From contig NC_018398.1 of NCBI RefSeq assembly GCF_000208865.1, forward strand, positions 5,604,710-5,668,709: DNA of 64,000 nucleotides, given 5' to 3'. The position numbers and the translations under genes were made by a program. Position 1 is the stretch's first letter, and every line of letters starts with the position of its first letter. The notes beneath the pieces are model-generated. The model worked only from the letters and a program-made list of their open reading frames with translations, searched no databases and was not told where the DNA came from. This document shows, piece after piece, positions 1 to 11,073 of this stretch. The stretch is from Neospora caninum Liverpool. Taxonomy: Eukaryota; Apicomplexa; Conoidasida; Eucoccidiorida; Sarcocystidae.

Positions 1-816
1 TTCAACTGTTAAGGGTACCAACAGAAGTGACAGAAGGCAAGGTGATGGAAAGGGTCCACTTCCTTTCAACGCTGACGCACAATGGCAAAAAGGGCAAACC
101 CTGCTCATTACTCGGTATTTCGACCAATGGATGAAACGACAAAGCGCTGCATCAGAACGCCACGATCCTCCCTACGCACGCTGCAAACGCTCAGGAGGCT
201 ACAAAAAGAACTGGACACCGACAAAAATGCATGTTCCGCTCCTTTTCTTACCTACGGCGAGAATACACGCAATTGCCGTTGCGACACCAAGGGCACACGA
301 TATCAGCTCTTCGAACATGTTGACAACGCCTTAGCCTGCTCGTACAGCGGGAATTTCCGTCTGATGAGCCAGCTCTACGTCTCTTCCAAGACGCGGAAGA
401 GTAACGCGAAAAACGGAAGAGAAAGACGCACACCAATGACGGAAGCCCGCTCGAAAACTAGGGAGGCTAGGGGTAAGGAGGGATATCTATGGTATAATTG
501 TGGGTGACCACGGAAGTAGAACTTGTTGCCACGAAAGACATGGCAGAAATTCACAGAAAAGTCACCATCCCAACCGGTTCCCCGACATGTTCAAGAATGC
601 GATGAATAAATACAGACAACTTAAGTAAAAGTAAAGAAAATGCTCTGCATGTGTCTCTACATGATATCTTCCGTGTCACGGCTAGCGAAGAATATTTTAA
701 TCCTCCTCACCCTAGCCGAAACAAGCGTGGATCGGTTTAGCCGGCCCCCCATCAACGAGCCGGCGACAGACAACCGATAGTGGTACGTCGCTGGCAACTC
801 TACCAAAGTCCAATGG
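1..816. other. Left-edge stretch with no supported gene
   Basis: No exon with splice signals or a recognisable family is visible. A 141-codon plus-strand frame starting at 82 has a fair ATG context (cacaATGGC) but basic, low-information composition. The stretch probably holds 3' flanking sequence of the minus-strand gene that ends at 817. Confidence 0.4.
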
Positions 817-2706
817 TTAGGTCACGGTGCTCTTCATCTTTTTGGCATACCCTTCATACGTTATGGGCATCTCCCGCATATCCCCGTACTCCAAAGACAC
901 CGATTGGACAACTGGTGGGCGGAAGGTACTGTCCGCGATTTCCAACGTAAAGTAGAAAATGCCATTCCACAGAGTCGGTGGTGCCGTTGTCAAATTTCCA
1001 TCGACCAATACTAAAAGCGATGTACGGTAACTCTAAACTCAGGTGTTTTTAGTAGATTGCCCCTTCCGTCCATTAATTTAGAGAGTTTTCAACCACAGCA
1101 TGCTGTGACAGGTTCAGTAATCGCCCTAATGCGGCACACGGAACCCGTCAAAAACTAACGGCCTGCACAAAAAAGACAAGCATTGGCTCGTTCGCGTAGA
1201 GGGAGTACGAGGTGCGAAGACCTCTGCTTTTCATCTAATTTTTTGATGTTGAACGTTCCTAAAGTCACGTCGGGCCTTTCCTTTCATTGGGCACTCTCAT
1301 TTTATTCGCTAGTCGAATATAGAACAACTTGACGGGGCATGTTGTCCATACAGTAACCGCTACAGAGCAGCTGTCTGCCGACGACATAAACGGATTACAG
1401 GCGCGAGCGAGCACATTGCGTTTGACATATACATCATAGATTTAGGCGCTCTGTCTCAGGCAAGTTGTTGCGTTAATTTTTATGTTATGAACAGAAGCGT
1501 TCTTCCGGCATTATATACATAGTAATGTTCCATTCTTCATGCCTCTGAATGCACGATCCTGCGTGTCGTTGTTAGCTTTGAGAAAAACGTTGTCTCAGTA
1601 AACTCAGAATCAAAACCTCAGGAAACACTGGTGAGCCTCGCAGCTGGTAGTGCTTCAAGCCAATGTTTCGCTGGCCGTAATATAGTGATTTCTGAACGAA
1701 TACGCAGATATATATGAATTAGTATATTGCTATGAAAGAATACGTACACAATCGTACATCTACGTTCTTTCGGGTGATGACTAGATGCCATTTTATGCGT
1801 TTTAGCAGGTGATAGTTTACCACTCCTTCCTAAAATAACATCTAAGAGTAGTTACTCCTAAAACCCAACTAGCTTCAATCTCAGTTTAGACGGAGCAGCT
1901 CCATATCGCTCAGGAGGCGTCGCGTATATTTCATGTTGTAAGTAAAAGAATATTGTCCCGTGTGTAAGCAGCTGCCTTTGTTGTCCTTTTAGTAGTAGCC
2001 TTTGCCGTCGCTGGAGAATTGCGGATGTGATGATGATACAAGCTGGTGGGGAACCTTCTTGTTAAGCCGCTTGCCTTACAAGTCTCAATAAATTCTAGCA
2101 TCGCAACGCTTTCTGCGGGAGCGCCGTTGTTGTCTGGGACAACGGCGGGTGTTTGTGAGGCCCTAAGCTCTTGCGACTTAACAAAAGGTTCTAATAAAGA
2201 GAGTACGTTTTGCAATGCAATTGGAGTAATGAAAACCACATAACGTGTGCCAGTTCACTGAACCACATCACATTCCCGTGGCTTTCACTCGAAGATTATA
2301 CTGGACCGCTGATTACCGTGTCGATAGTTGTATCTGAGTATAATCACTCGCTGTTTTTTCCACTTCTCGCTTTTGCCGAGCTTCCTTTAGATATAAAAGC
2401 ATTCCACATAGGACTACAAATGCATGATTCCATGAATACATGATCATGCATCAGGAATGCGGAAAGGAGGACGGCTCACCAAAGACGTTCACCACCCAAA
2501 CGCGCAGCATGCGTTTCGTTTTAGAAAAGCGTAAACGCGTTTCATAGAAAAAAATCAAAGTCTCCAGTATCATTTAATTCCCACGTTGTGTTCTCAACGC
2601 CTAGTGACTGCCTGATTACTACCCGCGAAGTGGGTTACCCACTTGGCAGAAAATTTGTCAGCATCGAGGAGGCTTTCGCCAGGTCTCACAGCTTCAGAAA
2701 GAACAC
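817..2706 (-). CDS. 3' exons of an unidentified minus-strand gene
   Basis: Three exons join in frame with good splice sites: 2706-2623, 2190-2080 (donor GTAAGG) and 1010-817 (acceptor after tcgcttttag), ending at a TAA at 817-819. They encode at least 129 residues of well-mixed composition, with a C-terminal half rich in beta-type residues (for example GIFYFTLEIADS and SVSLEYGDMREMP). I do not recognise the family. Phase matching across both introns (1 nt, then 1 nt carried over) is the main support. The first of these exons starts in mid-codon, so at least one more exon lies upstream, perhaps within 2800-3120, but I could not fix it. The 5' end and start codon are therefore unknown and the product should be treated as partial. 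Confidence 0.5.
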
Positions 2707-2786
2707 CTTGCCAGCACGTTTCTCTTTGACAGGCTACGTGCGAATACCTGCCACTGTGTGCCTCAGCGCTGAGGAGATGCGGTAGA

Positions 2787-2812
2787 TAATATATATATAT
2801 ATATATATATAT
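2787..2812. repeat. (TA)n microsatellite
   Basis: An uninterrupted run of about 13 TA units, located upstream of or inside an intron of the minus-strand gene ending at 817. Confidence 0.9.
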
Positions 2813-3426
2813 AATCCATGGTGGTCCATTAATGAGACTTCTCTTGACAAGACTGTTTGACAAATTGGCCAGCGCTGGCCACATATTTCGCCAAAACGGG
2901 GAAAAAGAAAACGTCCTTTTCTTTAGATGATCTCGGCTGGAAGAGAGAAGAGGCAGGCGCTGTATCACCCACAAGCATATCGATTTCCGCCAATCGTAGC
3001 ACCGTCAAGGCGACGGAGGTGGACTCTCCGTGAGACGGCCGGATGCCGTGCACAGTCAATACCCTGGATAATTTACTACATATATATATCCTGGTAAATG
3101 AATGATCCAAATTCGTATGCAAAAGTCTTCCAGTCAGTGAAAGCCATTTCGTACACCTCTATTTTTATTGCTGCGTGTGTGGCGTTTCCGGGGCCACTGG
3201 ACTTAAAGGCTTCTGCCAGTTGCTGGTGAGAGCCAGAGGCGGAAAACAGGTAAATCTTTCCACGTGTTTGTGAAGAAGCCTCAGATTCCTTGCTCTTCTT
3301 GTTAGAGCCTTCTTCAATCCGTCACCGGCTGAGACAACACGTTTATGTGTAAGTCGTCAAGTCGCTGGGTGAAAGCTCCGCGAGGGGGCTACAACCAATC
3401 GCGAAACTGTGGAAATCCACGTATTA
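2813..3426. other. Unassigned stretch, possible upstream exon
   Basis: A minus-strand frame around 2950-3060 looks partly coding (hydrophilic, with ESTSVALTVLRLAEIDML) and may be a further exon of the gene ending at 817, but no splice pair in the right phase could be settled. The rest probably belongs to the 3' flank of the gene ending at 3427. Confidence 0.35.
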
Positions 3427-5706
3427 TCAGCAGATTGACGGGCTGCCGGGAACTCGTGCCTTTTCTTCTTCCTGTGCACCAGAGGACAACACATCTGGAG
3501 GTGCTTGGATTGCCGCTCGTGTCGACAGTATCGTCAGCGCGGGAGACTCAGTATTCGCGTGTTGCTGTTGTAGGCGTTGCTTTTGACGGTGCTGTATGCA
3601 GGCAAGAAGCTCTCGAAGCTGTTGCAGTTTCATCCAAGCTGTCACATTTGCATCAGGGTCGTCAGAGCCCACATGCTCACACTGGTTGTGACTATGGTGG
3701 TGTACATCTCCGATTTCATTCCTGGTCTTCCGCAGAAAACCAGGCCCAACACCAACCAGATTCGTATTGGGTTCAATACGGACCTGTTGGGAGGCTTCAA
3801 CCACGTGGCCCGAAAAATCAATGCGGGTGCCCACGTGATTCTCGAGAGCGTCAGTGTTTTGTGGGTGCTCCATTTGTTTCGCTTTCCTTCCGGAGGACAG
3901 AGATTCCTTCACCACATTCCTCTCGTGTTGGGAGTAACCCGTCTGGAGAGAAAAATGCAAGAATTCTGATCCCGCACATATCTCGTTAATCAGAGGAGCG
4001 TCTTCACATTCTTCGCCATCTAGCCTTTCAGATGGTATAGGGGATGAGGACAGAGTGTCAAAAACACCCGGTGACTGCATGCGTGACCGGAGACGGAAAG
4101 CGTCTTTCTCCTTATCAGCTTTGTCGAAAGCAAATAAGAGATCCGTGGGTGCTCCGCTCTTCAGATGTTGACCTGACAATCTACATTCTCGGTCGCCTTG
4201 TGCAGAGGCCGAGGCAGCCCCGTCAGGGATGTGCACATGGGCTAAACTTGTACTGGACAGCGTCGCAGGGGACGAGATTCCTTGCGTGTCGCCTGTATCC
4301 CCCGGGACGGCGTCAAATCCTTCGTCACGTTGTCGGTGATTCCGCTGATGAAACGCCTCGTAAGCAGCTTCCACATTCGGACCTCCTTGTTCAGAACATA
4401 TGATTGCGACTGCTGACGGATGCAGAGATCCCCAGTATCGACTTCCCCTCACTAGGTCACCATTCTGTGCAGCGCGAGGACGGTGTGCGCCGAGTCTCCT
4501 CGGAACACAGGCGTCATCACTGGTCCTGGGCTGCAGATGTTTGTCCGTCGAGGACTGGGAGCACCTAGAGCTTTCTTTCTCGCTGTTGCTGGTTTCCCCT
4601 TCCTTCACTGGTTGTAAAACGGGCAAATTTTGCATGGACGGTGACTCCTCCCCGTTCAGCTGGTGTCCGGACGGCCGATGTGCCGGGCCATTATGAAAGT
4701 GACAGCTTTTTGCTGAGAAAGGGGAACTATCCGGCTGAAGAAGAGCAGGCGAAACGGAGCCTAATACAGATTCATGGGCTTCAGATGCTGGAGACGGCAA
4801 CTTGGATGGAACAAAACCATCTGAAACCCTGATGCCACCTCTCACCTGTCTAGGCCCTTCTAGTCTTTTCGCTGCACTGACGCTATCGTGTGGATGAGAG
4901 GCCTCCACGAGGATGCAGTCTTTCAGAATTGAGTCTGGGACTCGCGCAGCCGGTGACTGAAGAAATTGAGCCTGCCGCCTTGTTGAAAGCTCTTCAGCAA
5001 AACCCGGCTTTTTCCTGCCACGACAGCAATCAGGAACATCTGTCGGCCTATCTCCGGATATGCGGGTGCCTGCCGTTCCTCCGGCTGCTCGCGGGGAGGA
5101 AGTAATACCTTGGAGGATCTGGTTCGCGCTACATTTCTGGGCGCTGCTGGTGGGAGAATGGTGAGGACACGAGCGAGTGAGATTATGACGAGTAGCGTGG
5201 TGCATCAAGTCCGTGCGTTCGATGGCCGCAGTTGAGCAGTTGGTTACCAGGGAGGTGTGAGTCGAAGGGACACCTGTGACAGGGTAACCAGTAAAACTGG
5301 CGGAGGCTCGACAATGTGAAGAGGAGAGTATGGTACTACATGTCGGGCAAACAGTTTCTGAGTTTGTTGCGGAGGCTCTCCCCAGCAGCTTATTTGTCCG
5401 TTGCGTGCTGTGGTGGACGCAGAGTAACTTCGTCAACATGTGCAGGAGGTAAAGAACGAGACATATGTTCAGGGAAAGCGTCGCGACAAGGCAACACCGA
5501 GATACGGTAGGTACATCCATGGCGACGGGCAAGTGGCGGTGCGCTTCAGCGTACGCAGCAGCTGCGGCATCGGGGTAGAACAGGCTCTTCGTCCATGCTG
5601 CTGCCGCGCATAGGAACAAAAACGACACTCGAATCAACCGCAACGCCAGCTGCGCGATATTCGACCTGACGTAACCACAGGACAGCAGCCAGTTGGAGTA
5701 CTCCAT
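3427..5706 (-). CDS. Hypothetical protein with two N-terminal membrane segments
   Basis: An open frame of 759 codons from the ATG at 5706 to the stop at 3427, far longer than chance in this roughly half-GC sequence. Two hydrophobic segments lie at about residues 17-45 and 72-100. The remaining 650 residues are hydrophilic and low-complexity (Ser, Pro, His, Gln), ending in a Gln-rich patch. No catalytic motif or known domain was recognised. The frame stays open upstream of the ATG to about 5730, so the exon could begin at a splice acceptor instead. The next gene upstream (5890-7835, same strand) also carries hydrophobic segments and has a GTATGT donor at 5968, so the two may be exons of one multi-pass protein. 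No function is proposed. Confidence 0.6.
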   Translation of the reverse strand: MEYSNWLLSCGYVRSNIAQLALRLIRVSFLFLCAAAAWTKSLFYPDAAAAAYAEAHRHLPVAMDVPTVSRCCLVATLSLNICLVLYLLHMLTKLLCVHHSTQRTNKLLGRASATNSETVCPTCSTILSSSHCRASASFTGYPVTGVPSTHTSLVTNCSTAAIERTDLMHHATRHNLTRSCPHHSPTSSAQKCSANQILQGITSSPRAAGGTAGTRISGDRPTDVPDCCRGRKKPGFAEELSTRRQAQFLQSPAARVPDSILKDCILVEASHPHDSVSAAKRLEGPRQVRGGIRVSDGFVPSKLPSPASEAHESVLGSVSPALLQPDSSPFSAKSCHFHNGPAHRPSGHQLNGEESPSMQNLPVLQPVKEGETSNSEKESSRCSQSSTDKHLQPRTSDDACVPRRLGAHRPRAAQNGDLVRGSRYWGSLHPSAVAIICSEQGGPNVEAAYEAFHQRNHRQRDEGFDAVPGDTGDTQGISSPATLSSTSLAHVHIPDGAASASAQGDRECRLSGQHLKSGAPTDLLFAFDKADKEKDAFRLRSRMQSPGVFDTLSSSPIPSERLDGEECEDAPLINEICAGSEFLHFSLQTGYSQHERNVVKESLSSGRKAKQMEHPQNTDALENHVGTRIDFSGHVVEASQQVRIEPNTNLVGVGPGFLRKTRNEIGDVHHHSHNQCEHVGSDDPDANVTAWMKLQQLRELLACIQHRQKQRLQQQHANTESPALTILSTRAAIQAPPDVLSSGAQEEEKARVPGSPSIC

Positions 5707-5889
5707 GTGTGAGGCACCTGTCGAAACCACGCTGGCTCCTATTCTCCCTTCATATGAATGAAACCAGACGAGAGGACAACAATATCTTCGCCCAAGTTTT
5801 TTAAAAAGAAGGAATGTATTGGCTATGAAGCAGTTTTGCCGTCACAGCACAGAATCCACGGACCGGACGCGAGAGAATAACCAAGAATC

Positions 5890-7835
5890 CTACAGGGCAA
5901 GACATCGTTTCCGTCCATGTGTGGGCGTGGCTGTATCAAAACTACGTTTGTTCGGTGAGTATACATACTTTCGATTACAGTGACCCACACATGTGGCAAG
6001 CCGGAAGCTATGCCGGCTGCTCTTGTCAACAACTTGATTGCACCATCGACACCGCTTATAAAATGCGGCCAGTCTAACGTGCGGCAGCGACATGTCTTCC
6101 TCTTTGTTAGTGTGGACACCGAATCCGGCGGATTTCATCTGCCCTTTCTCGGAGTCGTGGTGCCGTTGTGTTCCGCGTTTCGGACAATCCGATGAATCGA
6201 GGATTTGCTGATCAAAAGGTGATTCCTGGCGGAAATCAACTTCCATATCTTCACCGCGGTGGTCCTTCCATCCAGCAGTCGCCTGCCAAGAAGGTGAGAG
6301 ACTAAGCTGCTGAACAGTAGCTGTTGAAGGGGGCTGTTCTCGCGAGTCCAGGTCGTGCTTTTCTCTCACCTCCTCCTGTTTGGCGCGAGCGACTTCAGAA
6401 GTGACAGCGGAAATACGCTCCAGAGGCGTCAGCCCGGATGGTTCCCTGGTATCGTTCACTTTACATATGCTTGCGTCTGTGACCATGGATCTTTTCTCCT
6501 GTCCACGTCTGGCGGGGTCAACAACTATCTGCGAGGCCTCACCACCAGGCTTTTTCTTTTCCCCCTTTTGACTGTGAACAACTGGAGACTGCGTCGTTGA
6601 GTGACTTGTAGAGAGTGGTCGTTCAGCCGAGTGGGCAAAGTGGTTGCTCAGTGGCTCTGACTTTCTCCAAGGCTTCCAACCACGCTGTGCTGGCTTATCA
6701 AAGACGAGCAGCGGGCAAAATGCAACGGCCAAGCTCCCGCTGCGGGTATCGAGCAACTTATGTGGGCGTGGCTCTTCACCAGCAATAGACACTCGGATAG
6801 CCCGGATCCTATCCGTTGCCAGCGCGATCGCAACACAGGAAGCATATGCTTCTGCAACTAGTAGCAGGCATATGGTGGCAACGGTAATGACCTGCAACAG
6901 CACATGCAGACGGCACTGGATGCAAAGGAGGACCACCGACGCATGCTACAGTGGACCACAGAACTGCCTGCTTGGCCCGGACATGACCAGAATTAGTCGC
7001 TGAGAGAAACCTTGTGTACTTCAGCTTGACTCTTTGGTGTGACGCACTGCCAGATGGACCTACCGGACAGTCTCGACGTACCACTGCTGCCCATGCGGCG
7101 TCGTCGTTTCCCAGCGTGACTCACCCCGGCTACTTGGCTGAACAGTAGCAAAACCCCGAGACCGAAAAGCGACAGGTTCACACCGGTTGCCAGTAGGAAG
7201 AGTGTGGCCATCACTGTAGATCGGCACACAGGGGATGATCTCCAGGTTGTGTCCAGACTTTGACGGGCACACGTTCTGAGCATCTCATCAATGGATTCGT
7301 TGTCGGCGTTGGAGAAGTGCCGGTGAAGTGCTGTTGCCAAGTCGCGGGAGCCGCTAGCATCGTATATCACGGATTTTGTCGATCTTGGCTCTCTGTGGGG
7401 TGGGCAACACTGAGGACATTCAGAGTGTTCTTGGCGACTTGTCGGTGAGGGGATGTGGACAAACTTGCTAGAGGTTTTCTCCACATGTACCATCATGCAC
7501 ACATTCAAGTCTGCAGGAGTCGTCTCCAAATGTTGATGATCGTGCGGCTTCGCCACGGTTTTTTCTGGTGTTTCTGGTCGACAATTCACAGTGGCCTCTC
7601 TCCGTGGTCCGAATAGGTAGGTGTTCAGAACACTACCGTCTTCCAAAGGACGACGGGAAACAGGTGTCCCATGCCATGATTGCGTTCCACTTTCAGCTCG
7701 ACGCTTTTGGGTAGCAACAGAGGGATCTCTCTGATGGCCATCTTCCAAACAAGAGGCTCGCATCGAAATGGGCGCCAGGTACGCGTCGTGGCAGTTGATT
7801 GAGCGGGTGGATTCAGTCTCGCGAATTCTCGTCAT
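5890..7835 (-). CDS. Hypothetical two-exon membrane protein
   Basis: Exon 1 runs 7835-7125 (237 codons) with a donor gtgagt; exon 2 runs 6945-5890 after a tag acceptor, in the same phase. The join puts two hydrophobic segments almost back to back: about residues 206-237 (MATLFLLATG to LLLFSQVAG) and about 240-272 (VVLLCIQC to LLLVAEAYA), a helical hairpin. Flanking regions are hydrophilic and Ser/Arg/Glu-rich. The ATG at 7835 is the first in frame; the frame is open to about 7958, so an upstream exon is possible. Exon 2 may instead end at 5969 (donor GTATGT) and continue into the reading frame at 3427-5706. The family is not recognised. Support comes from frame length, intron phase and clustered membrane helices. 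Confidence 0.55.
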
Positions 7836-9305
7836 TGACACTACGAGCGGCGGTAGGTGAATCGCGTAGAAGGCGAGCGGATGCACACGGCAGGCCCACA
7901 GGGATAGTGGAGATCGCTTGCTGGTGCTAGAAAAACAGCAGCCTCCTCTTTTAAACAAGAAGGTCGAAAGATTGTCGACAGCGCAAAGACCGCTGCTGCT
8001 ACAGCATAATCAATCACGCACGCCTGAATCCATAGACGATGCTGAGGCGCGGAAACTTTCCTCTTAGTAGCTTGCACTTCGCTGCTGCCAGTTGATCAGT
8101 TACTCAGGTAATGCAAAGGACCAAACAATTTGATAGCCAGCTCGATGCGCATGAATTTATGTATCTGCAGTTCTTCCAGAGCCATATCTGAATGCCGGAC
8201 TGCGAGGAGAAATGAACTTGGGATGTGTCGCTGCCACTGCTTCGCAAGTCCTCGTAGAGTGCGCATGCATATGGCCGACTAAGGACCACGGTAGATCGAG
8301 GAAAAGAACTTAAACAACATGTCTGCGGCTACGTGGCATCGATCAGGTCCAGAGAGAAGGTGCACCTCGGTAGGGACCACAGCCTTCCCTCGTTGGCGGA
8401 GAAGCATTGCACACTTACAACGCTCCGCATCGATGGAGAATCACCAAAACGATGCAAAAACGCATGGGGTTGAAGAGGGGAGGAAGCTGTCTGGCACTGA
8501 CAAAACCGCGGATTAGTTTGTGGACGGTTCGAGTTGCCAGAACTGACAGTCTCTAGCAAGCCCCTTATTTGAGCTCGCACTGCGCTCGGGGGCCGTGGTA
8601 CTACTGGCGAGTGAGGTTCATGTCAGTTACTGCCGTTCCAACACTCTCGGAAAGAACAATACAGAATCGGATGGTGAAGAATCCACCCAACTGGCAAAGG
8701 GGAGCATAAAAAGTAAAGGCGAAAACATGGGACAGGCTACACTAGTGATCTATCAAGTGGATGCAGGTCTCTCGATGTGCGTGCTTCTCTGTGATCGCAT
8801 CCTAAGTAGCTTTGTGGTAGGATGACAACGCCACGAAAGTTTCACGACGAGGAGCCAATAGTCTCCCCTATCAATCAACCGCTAATAGGTGGCAGGCTGT
8901 TGTCTGCCATGAAACGGCTATGTATTTCGTTTGTTCGTGGCTAACGCCCAAACAAGCCGAGAGCGTTCGCTGGAGAATACCGCGCAGCGAAGCTGCTTCT
9001 GGGAAGGTAGAAAAAGAAAAAGAGGATTTCTCATGGAAACGTCGAAGAAAGGGTTTAGGGACAGAGGAACTTTGTTTCGCTTAGGTCTATAACATATGGT
9101 TCGACATAGGACATTTCATTTCCTCGGCGAAGTCCTACCTGGTGTATGTACGTTGCGCTATTTCGAAAAGCGTGTCTCGGACTTTGCTATACGCCCTGTT
9201 TAGCGACGGCACATCGGCCAGTTGCTGAACCGAATATCTGAGTTACCGCGACTGTCCAGAGTTAACTGACCAGTCTATGAGCCAGAAGATTTAAATCGGG
9301 GAACT
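7836..9305. other. Divergent intergenic region
   Basis: This lies between a minus-strand gene and a plus-strand gene, so it should contain the promoters of both. Only short, poorly composed frames occur. No TATA box, tRNA or repeat is evident. Confidence 0.5.
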
Positions 9306-10502
9306 ATGGCTACCATGGGAACCGTCGGCTGCCAGTGGGGACCAATCAGTGAGAAGCTCGAAGCGTTATCATCCCAAGGAGAGGATATGCGGGAGAAGGT
9401 AAGAGGTTAAACAAGCAGAATACAGCGTGGCCCTTTTAGTCGTGTCCCCTGTTGATTTAGCTGCAGCTTTTGAGAACGAGCAATAAAAAATTGGAGGAAC
9501 GAGTGAAAGAACTCAGCAACAGAAAACTCTCCCTTCAACAGTTACTCTCCCGTTTAGATGCAGATGCAGGACGGAAGGCCGCTGAGAGTGAACTTCAAGC
9601 GGAAAAAACTAGTGGCACTCGGGAACGGCTGCAAAAAGCTTTGAGCCGCAAGCGGGTATTCTTAACATTTAAGGAACCTGACCGGCATTAGCTCAATGAA
9701 ACTTTAGGATCTAGTCTTCGCAAATACATGGATGAAAGCGGGTCTCACTTGCGCATCCCTTCATCATATCACGAAGTAAGCTTCTGATAGAGCTGCCCGT
9801 GTCTCAATGCAACATATTTAAGGCGTGGCTGCAGCCTGCGAAGGGGGGTTGATGCATTGATATCGACGATGGCCTCCAAAGATGGGTTTCTCTCTGCCAC
9901 TTTGGGTGGGTCGCTAGCGGGACGACAGCGATCCACCACAGCCATGAAAGAGCTCGAGAACGGGCAAATGCGTAAGTGCTACTAGTCCCGCAAGTGCCAT
10001 TGCTGGTGAAACTCACACACAGTTTAGTAATGTCTAGCTGTCTAGCGGCTCTTGCGAAGGAAAAGAGCATGATGCCGGTAAACCTATTTGGCGCCTTCAA
10101 CTGCGGAATGTAACGCAAAGTTTATGTTTATTGCAGCCCGCTCGATTGACCCTTGAGGAGAAACAAACTCTTCTCAAGGTGATCGTGTCTGATTTGAATT
10201 GTCTTTCGCCTGATGAAAGGGTAAGCCTTGCAAAACCGAAACAGAATGCAGGAGCTAACTCACGAGGAAATCAGAAGCTCCTTCTGGCATTCAGAAGATG
10301 CGTCTTATTGAAAGTGTATGCCCTTCACGGCGGAACGGCTACAGCGCTCAGTGGCGAAAACGATCTAAGAAGGCTGATAAAAGAAGTGACGCAAGATGCA
10401 AGGGCCGGTTTTCAAACCGCCACGGCGGAGCTGGACGACCTGCATTCCGACGCTAGGCCTGCTGAAAACTCCATTTCCGGAATCTGTGCTGATCCATCTT
10501 AG
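9306..10502 (+). CDS. Small coiled-coil protein, seven exons, family unknown
   Basis: Exons 9306-9398, 9461-9655, 9692-9775, 9929-9971, 10046-10077, 10137-10220 and 10275-10502 join in consistent phase to about 252 residues. The first 95 residues are strongly heptad-like (EKLEAL, MREKLQLL, KKLEERVKELSNRKLSLQQLL), so a parallel coiled coil is likely. The C-terminal part contains a short helical region beginning TLEEKQTLLKVIV. Two points are odd. The intron 9656-9691 would be only 36 nt, although reading through it hits a stop. The 54-nt segment 10221-10274 is a GT-AG unit without a stop, so it may be spliced or retained (270 residues). No catalytic motif is present; a structural or cytoskeletal role is only a guess from the coiled coil. 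Confidence 0.55.
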
Positions 10503-11073
10503 AGAGATGCGCTCCAGGATACACAGTGCCTCGGTACAACGCCGCTAAACTCGGTGATACAAAAGGGCCGTCGCTCAGAGTCCTAACATAGGGTGCTAGC
10601 CAAGTAATCTGATATCCCCCAGCAGCCGCAGCTTTGTCAGACCGCAGTTGTTGGAACTCAACACGTTTAAGCAGATAAAGAAAGAATTTCTTTTCCTGTC
10701 CCGAACTCTCATTGTTTTTATTTGAATCTTCCAATCTGCAACGCTAAAGTTCCCGTACACGGGTACAGCAACCCCCAAGGGTCCGTCACCCGTCCCACCC
10801 GCACAAACACACATACCGCGTCGGTCGCTCTGTGCTCACATGCGTTTTGCGGCCTTCAGTGTGTGTGTCAGGTCATGCCTCACTGCTTGCCTATCTAGTC
10901 ACTAAAGTGCTCATCGGCCATCAACGCTGCGAGACCAGTACAATGCTTGAAGCAGACGTCAGACAGGGAAAGACCGAACTGACGGTGACACTGTGAGGCG
11001 TCGTTAAAGGACAGACCCATGATGTGTACTTATGCGACAGAAGCCACCATCCATATTGCCTCCAGAACAGAAG
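10503..11073. other. Convergent 3' flank
   Basis: This lies between the plus-strand coiled-coil gene and the minus-strand IF-2 gene, both of which end here. It should hold the two 3' UTRs. Nothing else is visible. Confidence 0.5.

Noticed and set aside
82..507. 141-codon plus-strand frame at the left edge
   Set aside because: Fair ATG context only; composition is basic and mixed with overlapping frames, and no splice or family support exists.
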